From Butyricicoccus pullicaecorum DSM 23266 (lineage in GTDB: Bacteria > Bacillota > Clostridia > Oscillospirales > Butyricicoccaceae), in the NCBI RefSeq assembly GCF_900167005.1, contig NZ_FUXW01000020.1:1-39301 (forward strand): 39,301 bases of DNA. Direction: 5' to 3'. Positions 24,572 to 32,524 of this stretch are shown in pieces. Under the pieces are notes generated by a model. It worked only from the letters and a program-made list of their open reading frames with translations. It was not told the DNA's origin and ran no database searches. Made by a program: the position numbers and the translations under genes. Position 1 is the first letter of the stretch; each line of letters begins with the position of its first letter.

Positions 24572-27500
24572 ATGAAACTATATGGCTATGAATTGCTGTG
24601 GCAGACCGTGCTTTTGGATGTACAGGAACTCAGGCAGACTGAGACAGCGCGGCAGGTGATGGAGCAGATGTATCCATGCACAGTGCAGGAAAAGCAGCTG
24701 CTGATCGTGCGCGGCCTGAGCACGGACGGAACCGCGGAGGTTCCGGTGCTGTATTTGCCCGCCCGGGTGACGTACCGGGAGCAAGCGCCCTGTATTTGCC
24801 CGTCCGACGGCGGCTGGCAGCTGTGCGCGGACACACTGCGCGAGACCTTTGGCGTGGATGGGGATACGCTGGCCAGCATGCGTGAGATGCTGGATGGACT
24901 GGCATCGGACGATGCCCTGCCCGCGCTGCTGGGACTGTGGAGCCGCCTGCTGTCCGGTTATTGCACGGTGCAGCCCGAGGTGATTGGACTGGCCGTTGTG
25001 TGCCGGGCACAGCCAGCGGTGCAGCAAGCGCAGCTGCCCGAAGATCTGGGCGCGTGCGATCTGAGCAGCTGGGCGTCGGCTGCGACCGTGTATGCCGCAC
25101 AGGGCGAGCGGGTGGTGCTGGCGTCGCGCAATCGCGATCATCTGCTGGCGCTGCGGGCGCAGTTTTCCGACGATGTGCCCGTGCTGTGCGCATGGGATGA
25201 CGCGGAGCGGGTGCGGCAGCTTGCGGCGCGGGTGCTGGAGGACATGGACCAGACCGAGACCCTGAGCCGGACGGCCGAACGCATGCAGGCGCAGCTGGAT
25301 GCGCTGTCCGGACGGCTGCAAGCCGCGCGTGAGACCGTTAAAGCGCTGGGCAGACAGCCGCAGGCCACGCCGGAAGAGCAGGCCGCGCACGACCGTGTGC
25401 TGCCCGATGCCATCGCGCCGGGCAGTGCGTTTCCGCTGACACCCGCGCAGATTGATTTGCTGCGCCAGCCGCCGCAGACCGATATGGCATGCCAGCCTGA
25501 CGAGGCAGAGCAGCTCATGGCACGCTGGGAGCAGTGTGCCCGGCGTTATCTGGCAGCGCCCGTCCGTCAGAACGGGCAGGCGGCCGCCATCCGGGTGGAC
25601 GGCTTGCAGCTGGGTGTGGGAGATCCGGGCACGGATGCCGATACCGGCAGTCTGGTGCTGCGGCTGAATGCATTTTCCAACCTGCTGGCGCAGGAAGACT
25701 GGCTGTATGACGTACTCAGCTGCCGCAATCGGGCGCAGATGGCACTGTATGAGGTGCTGGCCGAAGCCTTCCGCGCGGCAGGCGCATGTACAAGCGGACA
25801 GGCCGACGTACTGGAATATACGGTTTCTTACCGCGGACGCGCGTCCGAACGTGCGCAAGCCTTACAGACCCTGTGTGAATTGGAGGAGGTATGCGCGGTC
25901 TGGGAGGACAGCGAACCGTACACGCACAGCGAGTGGAGTATGTGGAGAGCGGTGCGAGCGGCAGCCAAGAAGCATCACATGCTGGTCGATGGCAAGCCGC
26001 CCCGGACGCGTGAACAGTGCCGCGCGGCGCGGGTTGCGCTGGAACTGGAGACCTGCCGGCAGGCGATCAGACGGGCATGGGAGCCGCTGCGCGGGCAGTC
26101 GCCCGTGCCTGATGGAGATCCTCAGGTGCTGGCCGGCGTGCTTGATGCGTGTATTGCGTGCAGCCGGAACGGTCTGCACTTGCAGGCAGACAGCTTTCCA
26201 CTCTCGGATGAGACCAGAACGTGTATCGAGCAGGCATATGCGGTCGCGCAGGCGCGTACCGACTTGTGCAGCAGACTGTCGGGAGAACCCGAGCTGGTGC
26301 AGCAGGCGGTACATCGACTGGACGCAGCAGCGTACCGTGCGGCGCGGGATGCGGCTGCATATGCTGCACGCGGGGCACAGATCGAGGCACGCCGCGCGGT
26401 GGTGGAGCAGGTACGGCGCATTACGCCGCTGTGGGCCGAGCAGTTGGAACGAAAGGCCTGTCCGGATGTCGATCTGCAGGAAATCTGGCTGGAAAAGAGT
26501 CGGCGCACGCAGGATTCACGGCAGATGGGTCAGTGGCTTGCGCACGAACGCAGCCTGACGATGCAGTGGGAACAGACCAAGCGGGAGGTTCGTGCGCTGC
26601 GCATGCGCATGGCGGCGGCCGCGCGGGCGGCAGCCGATCCGCTGCTGTACGCACAGATGCACCGTGCGGTACGGAGCGAACCCGGTGCGGTGCATGGTGC
26701 CGACTGTGCGCTCATCTATCTGACCCAGGAGATGCAGACGAAAAGGTTTGCGGTCGGGATTTTGGATGGACAGGGTATGTTGGATGCACAGTGCGCGGCG
26801 TGGAACCGTGGCATCGGACAGGGATATCGCATCACATTGCGGCCGGTACGGGTACCCGAGGTGCATCTTGTCTGCGCGGATGGCACGATGGAATATTGCC
26901 GGGCGGCGGAAGCCTTGTCCAAAGGACAGATTTCAGACCGGAAATATCAGATTTCGTGGCAGGCACAGGATGACCGGAGCGTGCTGACGCTGGCCGGTCA
27001 GGCGCTGCGGCGGGGCGAGAGGGTTGTGGTGGTGTGTGCGGACCGGGAAGAAACAGCACAGATGCTGCGGGAATCTCTGCCCGAGGATGTGCTGCTGACC
27101 GGGAATCTGTATTGCGACGGACCGGAGGTGCTGGCCGTGCGGCAGTTCGACACGGTTGTGCTGTGTCCGGACTTATCGGAGTCCGTGTGCGAGCAAGCCA
27201 TGCGCGGCAGCATGGACAGTGCGGTTTTGTGGCTGCTGGACGCGGATCGATATGGGGCGGACTGGGGCAAAGGATTGCTGCGCCGTGCGTGGGGACTGGA
27301 TTGTCAGGAAGATCGTGCGCAGACTTCGTACATTGCCCGCGTGCTGACCGAACTATATGGTTGGGAAGTGCATGCGCAGGCCGATGGACTGACGCTGTAT
27401 ACTCCGTCCGGGCCGGTGTGGCTGGCACTGTTGGAGCAGGACGCGTGCTATCCGATGGATACCGCCATGCGCCGGGCGCATTATGCAGCCGGATGGCAGC

Positions 27501-27646
27501 TGGACGGGTTGTATCTGCACGAGTGTCTCAGCCATCCGCGGCAGGCGCTGGAGCGTCTGGCGGTATACGAGGGTGTGCAGACGGGCGCCCCGGCAGAAAC
27601 AGAAGAGCCGACGGCCACGCGCGTGGCTCATTCGGATGGATTGTGA
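24572..27646 (+). CDS. Large protein resembling an inactivated SF1 helicase with degenerate nuclease tail
   Basis: A 1024-residue cytosolic protein from ATG 24572 (GGGAGGG upstream). Around residues 163-195 the sequence 'SSWASAATVYAAQGERVVLASRN' fits motif I-Ia of superfamily 1 helicases (where P-loop residues would be followed by an 'AAQGKRVLVAS' strand), but GxGK[ST] is missing. A coiled-coil insertion (about 225-265), a long helical middle region, and a second Rossmann-like segment ('RRGERVVVVCADREET', 'QFDTVVLCPDLSES') follow. The C-terminal stretch (about 915-995) has the order of an MTES_1575/Vsr-like restriction-endonuclease tail ('WLALLEQDACYPMD...RRAHYAAGWQLDGLYLHECLSHPRQALERL'), with key acidic residues degenerate. 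I infer a catalytically dead scaffold. It is co-transcribed with kptA, 15 bases apart. Confidence 0.6.
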   Translation: MKLYGYELLWQTVLLDVQELRQTETARQVMEQMYPCTVQEKQLLIVRGLSTDGTAEVPVLYLPARVTYREQAPCICPSDGGWQLCADTLRETFGVDGDTLASMREMLDGLASDDALPALLGLWSRLLSGYCTVQPEVIGLAVVCRAQPAVQQAQLPEDLGACDLSSWASAATVYAAQGERVVLASRNRDHLLALRAQFSDDVPVLCAWDDAERVRQLAARVLEDMDQTETLSRTAERMQAQLDALSGRLQAARETVKALGRQPQATPEEQAAHDRVLPDAIAPGSAFPLTPAQIDLLRQPPQTDMACQPDEAEQLMARWEQCARRYLAAPVRQNGQAAAIRVDGLQLGVGDPGTDADTGSLVLRLNAFSNLLAQEDWLYDVLSCRNRAQMALYEVLAEAFRAAGACTSGQADVLEYTVSYRGRASERAQALQTLCELEEVCAVWEDSEPYTHSEWSMWRAVRAAAKKHHMLVDGKPPRTREQCRAARVALELETCRQAIRRAWEPLRGQSPVPDGDPQVLAGVLDACIACSRNGLHLQADSFPLSDETRTCIEQAYAVAQARTDLCSRLSGEPELVQQAVHRLDAAAYRAARDAAAYAARGAQIEARRAVVEQVRRITPLWAEQLERKACPDVDLQEIWLEKSRRTQDSRQMGQWLAHERSLTMQWEQTKREVRALRMRMAAAARAAADPLLYAQMHRAVRSEPGAVHGADCALIYLTQEMQTKRFAVGILDGQGMLDAQCAAWNRGIGQGYRITLRPVRVPEVHLVCADGTMEYCRAAEALSKGQISDRKYQISWQAQDDRSVLTLAGQALRRGERVVVVCADREETAQMLRESLPEDVLLTGNLYCDGPEVLAVRQFDTVVLCPDLSESVCEQAMRGSMDSAVLWLLDADRYGADWGKGLLRRAWGLDCQEDRAQTSYIARVLTELYGWEVHAQADGLTLYTPSGPVWLALLEQDACYPMDTAMRRAHYAAGWQLDGLYLHECLSHPRQALERLAVYEGVQTGAPAETEEPTATRVAHSDGL

Positions 27647-27661
27647 AGAGGAGGGACAAAC

Positions 27662-28207
27662 ATGGGAAAGCAGCGGAATCTGGGGAAATTTCTGGCCTAT
27701 GTGCTGCGCCATCATCCGGAGGTGATTGGTATTGAGCTGGATGCCCACGGCTGGGCGGATGTGGACGCACTGCTCCGGGGGATTGCCCGAACCCGGCCGT
27801 TTGACCGGGAGATGCTGGAAGAGATTGTGCGTACGGATGAAAAGCAGCGGTATGCGCTGAGTGCGGACGGCCGTAAAATCCGGGCCAGTCAAGGGCATTC
27901 GATTGCGGTGGATCTGGAGCTGGAGGCGCAGCAGCCGCCCGACATACTCTGGCATGGCAGCGCAACGCGCTTTCACGATGGCATTATGAAGCAGGGCTTG
28001 CAGCGCATGGGACGGCAGTATGTGCATTTGTCCGGCGACTATGCGACCGCGGTAAAGGTCGGTGCGCGGCATGGGACACCCATTGTGTATCAGGTGCTGA
28101 GCGGGGAAATGTACGCGGACGGATATCCGTTCTACCGCGCGGAAAACGGGGTGTGGCTGACCGAAAAGGTACCGGCAGTCTATCTGGTGCCCGTGTCGCT
28201 GATGTAA
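27662..28207 (+). CDS. kptA: RNA 2'-phosphotransferase (Tpt1/KptA)
   Basis: A 181-residue KptA/Tpt1. The family residues R16-H17 ('YVLRHHPE') and R74 ('IRASQGHS') are present, followed by 'LWHGSATRF' and 'RQYVHLSGDYATAV' of the NAD+-binding domain. It uses NAD+ to remove an internal or terminal 2'-phosphate from RNA, producing ADP-ribose 1'',2''-cyclic phosphate, and some homologs ADP-ribosylate nucleic-acid ends. Bacteria generally lack the tRNA-splicing pathway it serves in eukaryotes, so its role here is open; RNA-damage repair or conflict is likely. GAGGAGGG precedes ATG 27662, 15 bases after the helicase-like gene. It is full length. Confidence 0.93.
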   Translation: MGKQRNLGKFLAYVLRHHPEVIGIELDAHGWADVDALLRGIARTRPFDREMLEEIVRTDEKQRYALSADGRKIRASQGHSIAVDLELEAQQPPDILWHGSATRFHDGIMKQGLQRMGRQYVHLSGDYATAVKVGARHGTPIVYQVLSGEMYADGYPFYRAENGVWLTEKVPAVYLVPVSLM

Positions 28208-28473
28208 GGCCGGAACGAGTGTTCGGGCGCAGCAGGAGGTAAAAAAGCGCGTAAATCGGTCAGTAAAGCGCCCTGAAAAGTCAGACAATGATTTTCAGTT
28301 GATTATGAAGTGTGTGCTTATGATATACAGATACAATTCTGTAAAATGGCGTGTATACTGTGCAAGAATCTCATTTTGATCGTGCAAGCATATTTCTCGA
28401 ATTTGTTAGAATTCTGTTAGAAATACGCAAGCGCGGCGCACCCCCAAAAAATTCCAAATCCTTCCAAAAGGAC
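28208..28473. other. Gene-free stretch between kptA and tRNA-Leu
   Basis: About 265 bases without a supportable gene. The first part resembles the cluster in GC, but 28280-28430 is clearly AT-rich, unlike either side. Inverted fragments and AAATTC-like runs occur, but no promoter, terminator or RNA gene is convincing. It may be the junction of an inserted block or a non-coding leader. Confidence 0.35.
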
Positions 28474-28511
28474 AAAAAAATCCCCGTATCTTTCGATACG
28501 GGGATTTTTTT
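28474..28511. terminator. Strong bidirectional terminator beyond the tRNA 3' end
   Basis: A 17-bp perfect stem (seven A then TCCCCGTATC, 28474-28490; GATACGGGGA then seven T, 28495-28511) with a TTTC loop. It ends minus-strand tRNA transcription and any plus-strand transcription from kptA. Confidence 0.92.
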
Positions 28512-28512
28512 G

Positions 28513-28599
28513 TGGTGCCGCCAGCGGGAATCGAACCCGCACACTATTTCTAGCGAGGGATTTTAAGTCCCTTGTGTCTACCAGTTCCACCATGGCGGC
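28513..28599 (-). tRNA. tRNA-Leu (UAA anticodon)
   Basis: An 87-base tRNA with the long variable arm of tRNA-Leu. The acceptor stem GCCGCCA pairs with TGGCGGC, a discriminator A and encoded CCA follow, the T arm is GCGGG-TTCGATT-CCCGC, and the anticodon loop reads CTTAAAA (anticodon TAA). Its 3' end faces the accessory block on the left, a common integration position for tyrosine-recombinase elements. Confidence 0.97.
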
Positions 28600-28682
28600 G
28601 ATTTCCAGCCCAATTATTATACCAAACAGAGCGGTAGTCTGTCAATGGGACGGGGAAAGAACTGGGGGTGATTGGGAGAAAA

Positions 28683-29072
28683 TCAGCCAAGCTTGCTCTG
28701 TGCCTTGGCCTCAAAGCGCTCCTTTGCGACAATCGCACGCTGATGGGTACCCTCACCGATCAGACCGGCCTCGTCGTAAGCGGCAACCTTAAAGGTCAGG
28801 ATTTTGCCATTGGGCGCGATCTCGACCAGTTCGGTCTCGAAATGTACCTTCATGCCAGCCGGGGTTGCAGCAACGTGGGAGACGTTCATCTGGGTGCCGA
28901 CCGTGGTGCGGCCTTCCTCGAGGTAGGGAGCAACGCTTTCGGCAGCGGTGCCCTCGATGCCGGCGATCATCATGGGGGTAGCGTAGACAGCGACCAGACC
29001 GCTGCCGACATTCTTTGCGAGCAGATCTTCGGTGACGGTCAGTTCCTTATATCCCTTAATACCGAGTTCCAT
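28683..29072 (-). CDS. Hotdog-fold thioesterase, FlK-like
   Basis: A 129-residue single hotdog domain with the fluoroacetyl-CoA thioesterase (FlK) type layout: 'VYATPMMIAGIEGTAAESV' gives the Thr and Glu, and 'NVSHVAATPAG' gives the His of the Thr-Glu-His site. Members hydrolyse small acyl-CoAs; here the substrate is unknown and general CoA-ester housekeeping is likeliest. ATG 29072 has AGGAGG about 10 bases upstream; the longer frame is rejected since it crosses the promoter. Monocistronic, downstream of a -35 TTGACA on the minus strand. Confidence 0.88.
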   Translation of the reverse strand: MELGIKGYKELTVTEDLLAKNVGSGLVAVYATPMMIAGIEGTAAESVAPYLEEGRTTVGTQMNVSHVAATPAGMKVHFETELVEIAPNGKILTFKVAAYDEAGLIGEGTHQRAIVAKERFEAKAQSKLG

Positions 29073-29133
29073 CGTGAGATTCCTCCTGAAAAATGAATGG
29101 ATTTGTTTTGCATTGGCGAAAAGCCCTACTGTT

Positions 29134-29162
29134 AGAGTACTCGAAAGTGCGGCACATGTCAA
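29134..29162 (-). promoter_or_regulatory. Candidate promoter of the thioesterase gene
   Basis: On the minus strand a perfect TTGACA (29162 to 29157), 17 bases, and a weak -10 TACTCT (29139 to 29134). The strong -35 and correct spacing support it; the -10 is poor. Confidence 0.4.
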
Positions 29163-29298
29163 TTGCCGGAGGAAAGGAAAAGGAAGGGTCTTAAAAAAAT
29201 CTTAATCGTTTGCCCTCTAGGATTTTAAAAAAGATTGTGAGAGAATAGAGACAGGAAAGAAAGCAGCCCGCATAGGCGGGCGAAAGGGGGACTTTTTG

Positions 29299-30012
29299 AT
29301 GTATACGATTCTGGTCTGCGACGACGATCGTGATATCGTGGCCGCGCTTAAGATTTATCTGTCTGCCGAGGGCTATGAGGTACTCCCGGCGTACACGGGC
29401 AAGGAAGCACTCGATCTTCTGGACGAACACACCGTACATCTGGCACTGATGGATATTATGATGCCGGTTATGGATGGTATTATGGCGACGGCCAAACTGC
29501 GCGAAAAGACCAACATTCCGATCATTCTGCTGACGGCCAAGAGCGAGGACACCGACAAGGTGCTGGGCTTGACCATCGGTGCGGACGACTACGTGACCAA
29601 GCCCTTTAACCCGATGGAGGTGGTCGCGCGCGTCAAGTCGCAGCTCAGGCGCTATACCATGCTGGGTTCGCTGCAAGCCGAGCAGCAGAAAAAACCCAAG
29701 GTCATTACCATCGGCGGCGTAACGCTGGACGATGAGAGCAAGAGCGTGACCGTGGACGGTGACCCGGTGACGCTGACCCCGACCGAATACAGTATTTTGA
29801 AGCTGCTCATGCAAAACCCCGGACAGGTATTTTCCAGTGCGCAGATCTACGCGGCAGTGTGGAAGGAGGACGCATACGGCAACGACTCGACGGTCGCTGT
29901 GCACATCCGTCATCTGCGGGAAAAGATCGAGATTACCCCGGCCGAACCGCGTTATGTCAAGGTCGTCTGGGGACAGGGCTATAAATTCGAGAAAGGAGGA
30001 GCGGCGACATGA
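29299..30012 (+). CDS. OmpR/PhoB-family response regulator (VanR-like)
   Basis: A 237-residue two-domain regulator. The receiver domain (1-120) carries the acidic pair 'CDDDRD', phospho-acceptor D52 in 'LMDIMMP', the Thr of 'LLTAK' and the Lys of 'YVTKPF'. The C-terminal winged helix (about 135-235) is of the OmpR kind ('LTPTEYSILKLLMQNPGQVFSSAQIYAAVW', with 'VAVHIRHLREKI' as recognition helix). ATG 29299 follows GAAAGGGGG at eight bases; a TTG three bases earlier is rejected. It overlaps the kinase gene by four bases (ATGA). A small hairpin (GCCCGC/GCGGGC) precedes the ribosome site. It probably controls cell-envelope genes; targets are not shown. Confidence 0.94.
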   Translation: MYTILVCDDDRDIVAALKIYLSAEGYEVLPAYTGKEALDLLDEHTVHLALMDIMMPVMDGIMATAKLREKTNIPIILLTAKSEDTDKVLGLTIGADDYVTKPFNPMEVVARVKSQLRRYTMLGSLQAEQQKKPKVITIGGVTLDDESKSVTVDGDPVTLTPTEYSILKLLMQNPGQVFSSAQIYAAVWKEDAYGNDSTVAVHIRHLREKIEITPAEPRYVKVVWGQGYKFEKGGAAT

Positions 30013-32309
30013 AAAAGCGATATCAAGCGGGCGTCAAGCTGCTTGCGGCACTGGTCTTAGCCGTGTCTCTGCTGGTGGTGAGCTTTGGCGGTGTCGTCAC
30101 GGTCTACGGACTTTCGATCGGTGCGCTGTCCGGCCAGAGCGTGACTGAGACCGGATATGTGCAGACGCTGGCCATGTGCGGCCCGGGTGGCAATGGCTAT
30201 TACGGTCAGAGTATTGCCGATATGAAGGACTATTACCGGTATTCAAACAGCGATGTGCCTTATGAAAACCAGCAGATGACCGTGCTCAAAAGTGAGTATG
30301 CGCCCCAGCGCAGCAATGTGCGCGTGCGTATGGTGAGTGTAAACAGCAACGGGGAGATGACCGGAACGCTGTCCACGCTGGGCGGCGACTGGGTCGATGA
30401 AAATTGCATCCTGGTCTCTTCGACCAGTTACGAGCAATCGAACGGACAGCCTGCGCGCATTGACGTTGGATTTGACCGCGCGTTCTCGGTGGAAGATGAC
30501 GCACTGGGTCGGTATCTGACCGGCTATCGGTTTGTGCATGGCGTGACGAGTATGGGATTGCTCCCGGGTGCGGCAGCGGCGGCTGTGCTGAGTGTGCTGC
30601 TGGGACTCTACCTGCTGCTTGCGGCCGGTCATCGGGCAAACGAGACCGAGCAGGACGGCATCCGCCTGCGGTTTTTCGACCGCTGGCCAGTGATTTTGCT
30701 GGGCGTTCTGCTGCTTGTCGCCTACTGTGCGTTCCAGCTCATCTGGGAAGGCTTCAATTATACGTACACCGCTCCGGCCTATACGACCGTGGATGCAGCA
30801 GAGGTCATGGTCAGCTACCCGGCGTACGGCATTGATTTTCTGCTGACTCTGACCGCGGTATTGATCTGGGCGTTCGTACTGGTATGCTTTTTCGTCTTGC
30901 GGTCGCTGACCGTGCGCATCAAGGCACACCGTCTGTGGCGCACCACCCTTACCTTTTATATCTGCAATCCGATTTATCTGTTTGCCAAGCGCAAGCGTGA
31001 GCAGTACCACGAGCAAAAGACCGTACAGATGGTGCGATCGATTGAGCAGGCGGTAGATGCTTCGTTCCAAGAAACCAAACCGGACGAGCGGGACAAGGAC
31101 ACCGGATTTGTACTGGTGCTGGACGGCGACAAGGCCAAGGAGACCGTGCACGGATTTGCGCAGAAGGCGCAGGACGCTGCGCGTCAGGTCGCGGACAAGG
31201 CTCGGGCGTTCGAGTGGGAAGGCTCGGGCATCCAGCGGGTACTGGGCCGGGTCAAGAGCGTATGCGGATACATCTGGCGCAGTCTGTGCAAGATGGCATC
31301 GAGCATGAGCATCATGTGGACGGGTATGCTGTGGGGGGGCTGTATCATCGCAGCGTTCTGGATTGTGGGCGTGGCGTCGGGCAGCTTTGAGGTCGGTGTA
31401 TTTGTGACCCTGCTGGCCATCGGTTCCCTCGTCGGATTGGCGTGGGTACTGTCCCAGCTGTCGCGCCTAATCGAGGGCGCCAAGCACCTGTCCGAAGGCG
31501 ACCTGTCCTATAAGATCGACACCGCCCATCTGCACGGACCGTTCCGCCGCAATGCCGACATGCTCAACCGCATCTCGAGCGGCTGTGCGGTGGAGGTCGA
31601 ACGACGCATGAAGAGCGAGCACCTCAAAACAGAGCTGCTCACCAACGTCAGCCACGATATCAAGACCCCGCTCACCTCCATTATCAACTATGTCGATCTG
31701 CTCAAAAAGACCGATCCCCAGCCCAAGGAGGCAAGAGAATACGCGGACGTGCTCGAGCGCCAGTCCAACCGACTCAAAAAGCTGCTCGAAGACCTGATTG
31801 AAGCGTCTAAGGCCTCGACGGGCAACATCACGGTCGAACTTGCTCCGACCGACGCGGCCGAGCTTTTGCGGCAGGCGGTGGGCGAGTACAGCGAGCGTCT
31901 GACCGCGCAGTCGCTCGAGACCGTGCTGCGCATCGGCGGTGAGAGCTGTACGATCACGGCTGATGGCCGCCTGCTGTGGCGCGTGTTTGACAACCTGCTG
32001 GGCAACGTGGTCAAGTACGCCATGCCGGGTACACGTGTTTATTTGGATCTGACCGAGCAGGGCGGACAGAGCAGCATTGTGGTCAAGAACATCTCGCGGG
32101 AGGCGCTGAACATCGACACCGATGAGCTGATGGAGCGCTTTGTCCGGGGTGACGCATCGCGCGCAACCGAGGGCAGCGGATTGGGACTGTCCATTGCACG
32201 CAGCTTGACCGAATGCATGGGCGGACGGTTCGAGCTGTCGGTGGACGGTGACCTGTTCAAGGTTACGCTGCGATTCCCCATGCACCCGCATCAAAAAGAA
32301 ACAACCTGA
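30009..32309 (+). CDS. Sensor histidine kinase with multi-pass membrane region
   Basis: A 766-residue partner of the preceding regulator. TM1 (about 8-30), an extracellular sensor region (about 35-175), three more hydrophobic helices (about 180-300), a cytosolic linker and a further hydrophobic hairpin (about 430-490), then a HAMP-like segment ('RLIEGAKHLSEGDLSYKI'). The dimerisation domain has His549 in 'NVSHDIKTPLTS'; the ATPase has an N-box ('NLLGNVVKYA') and a G-box ('GSGLGLSIARS'). It autophosphorylates and transfers to D52 of the regulator. The extra membrane helices between sensor and HAMP are more than in the usual two-TM VanS type and could sense a membrane or cell-wall cue. A terminator follows at 32326. 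Confidence 0.93.
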   Translation: MKKRYQAGVKLLAALVLAVSLLVVSFGGVVTVYGLSIGALSGQSVTETGYVQTLAMCGPGGNGYYGQSIADMKDYYRYSNSDVPYENQQMTVLKSEYAPQRSNVRVRMVSVNSNGEMTGTLSTLGGDWVDENCILVSSTSYEQSNGQPARIDVGFDRAFSVEDDALGRYLTGYRFVHGVTSMGLLPGAAAAAVLSVLLGLYLLLAAGHRANETEQDGIRLRFFDRWPVILLGVLLLVAYCAFQLIWEGFNYTYTAPAYTTVDAAEVMVSYPAYGIDFLLTLTAVLIWAFVLVCFFVLRSLTVRIKAHRLWRTTLTFYICNPIYLFAKRKREQYHEQKTVQMVRSIEQAVDASFQETKPDERDKDTGFVLVLDGDKAKETVHGFAQKAQDAARQVADKARAFEWEGSGIQRVLGRVKSVCGYIWRSLCKMASSMSIMWTGMLWGGCIIAAFWIVGVASGSFEVGVFVTLLAIGSLVGLAWVLSQLSRLIEGAKHLSEGDLSYKIDTAHLHGPFRRNADMLNRISSGCAVEVERRMKSEHLKTELLTNVSHDIKTPLTSIINYVDLLKKTDPQPKEAREYADVLERQSNRLKKLLEDLIEASKASTGNITVELAPTDAAELLRQAVGEYSERLTAQSLETVLRIGGESCTITADGRLLWRVFDNLLGNVVKYAMPGTRVYLDLTEQGGQSSIVVKNISREALNIDTDELMERFVRGDASRATEGSGLGLSIARSLTECMGGRFELSVDGDLFKVTLRFPMHPHQKETT

Positions 32310-32325
32310 TTTTTCGGCACTTTGA

Positions 32326-32357
32326 CGGTCGGCGCATTCCTGCGTCGACCGCTTTTT
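32326..32357 (+). terminator. Terminator of the two-component operon
   Basis: An 11-bp stem with one G-T pair (CGGTCGGCGCA / TGCGTCGACCG, TTCC loop) followed by CTTTTTG. Confidence 0.75.
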
Positions 32358-32417
32358 GCCGTTTGGTAAAAAAATTCACAAAAAACAAAATTAGGGGTAC
32401 ACAAAGGAAAAAGTGTG

Positions 32418-32426
32418 TGTTACAAT
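32418..32426 (+). promoter_or_regulatory. Extended -10 promoter of the M60 peptidase gene
   Basis: TGT-TACAAT (32418-32426) is an extended -10 match, giving a leader of about 90 bases before ATG 32525. The leader is unusually A-rich (32430-32475) and could hold a regulatory element; I see no known riboswitch. Confidence 0.45.
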
Positions 32427-32524
32427 ATTCGAGGCTAAAACGAAAAAATGAATTAAAATATAACCAAAAAGGAGCCGCACGTACAGACGGTCAGACGGCT
32501 GGAAAGAAAGGAAGCGAGAGCATC

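Noticed and set aside
28440-28511. CRISPR-like or small-RNA reading of the paired A/T-flanked stem
   Set aside because: A single stem with T tail next to a tRNA 3' end is fully explained as a terminator; no repeats are present.
28351-28566. 71-codon frame running into the tRNA-Leu region
   Set aside because: It includes the terminator stem and part of the tRNA and lacks a ribosome site.
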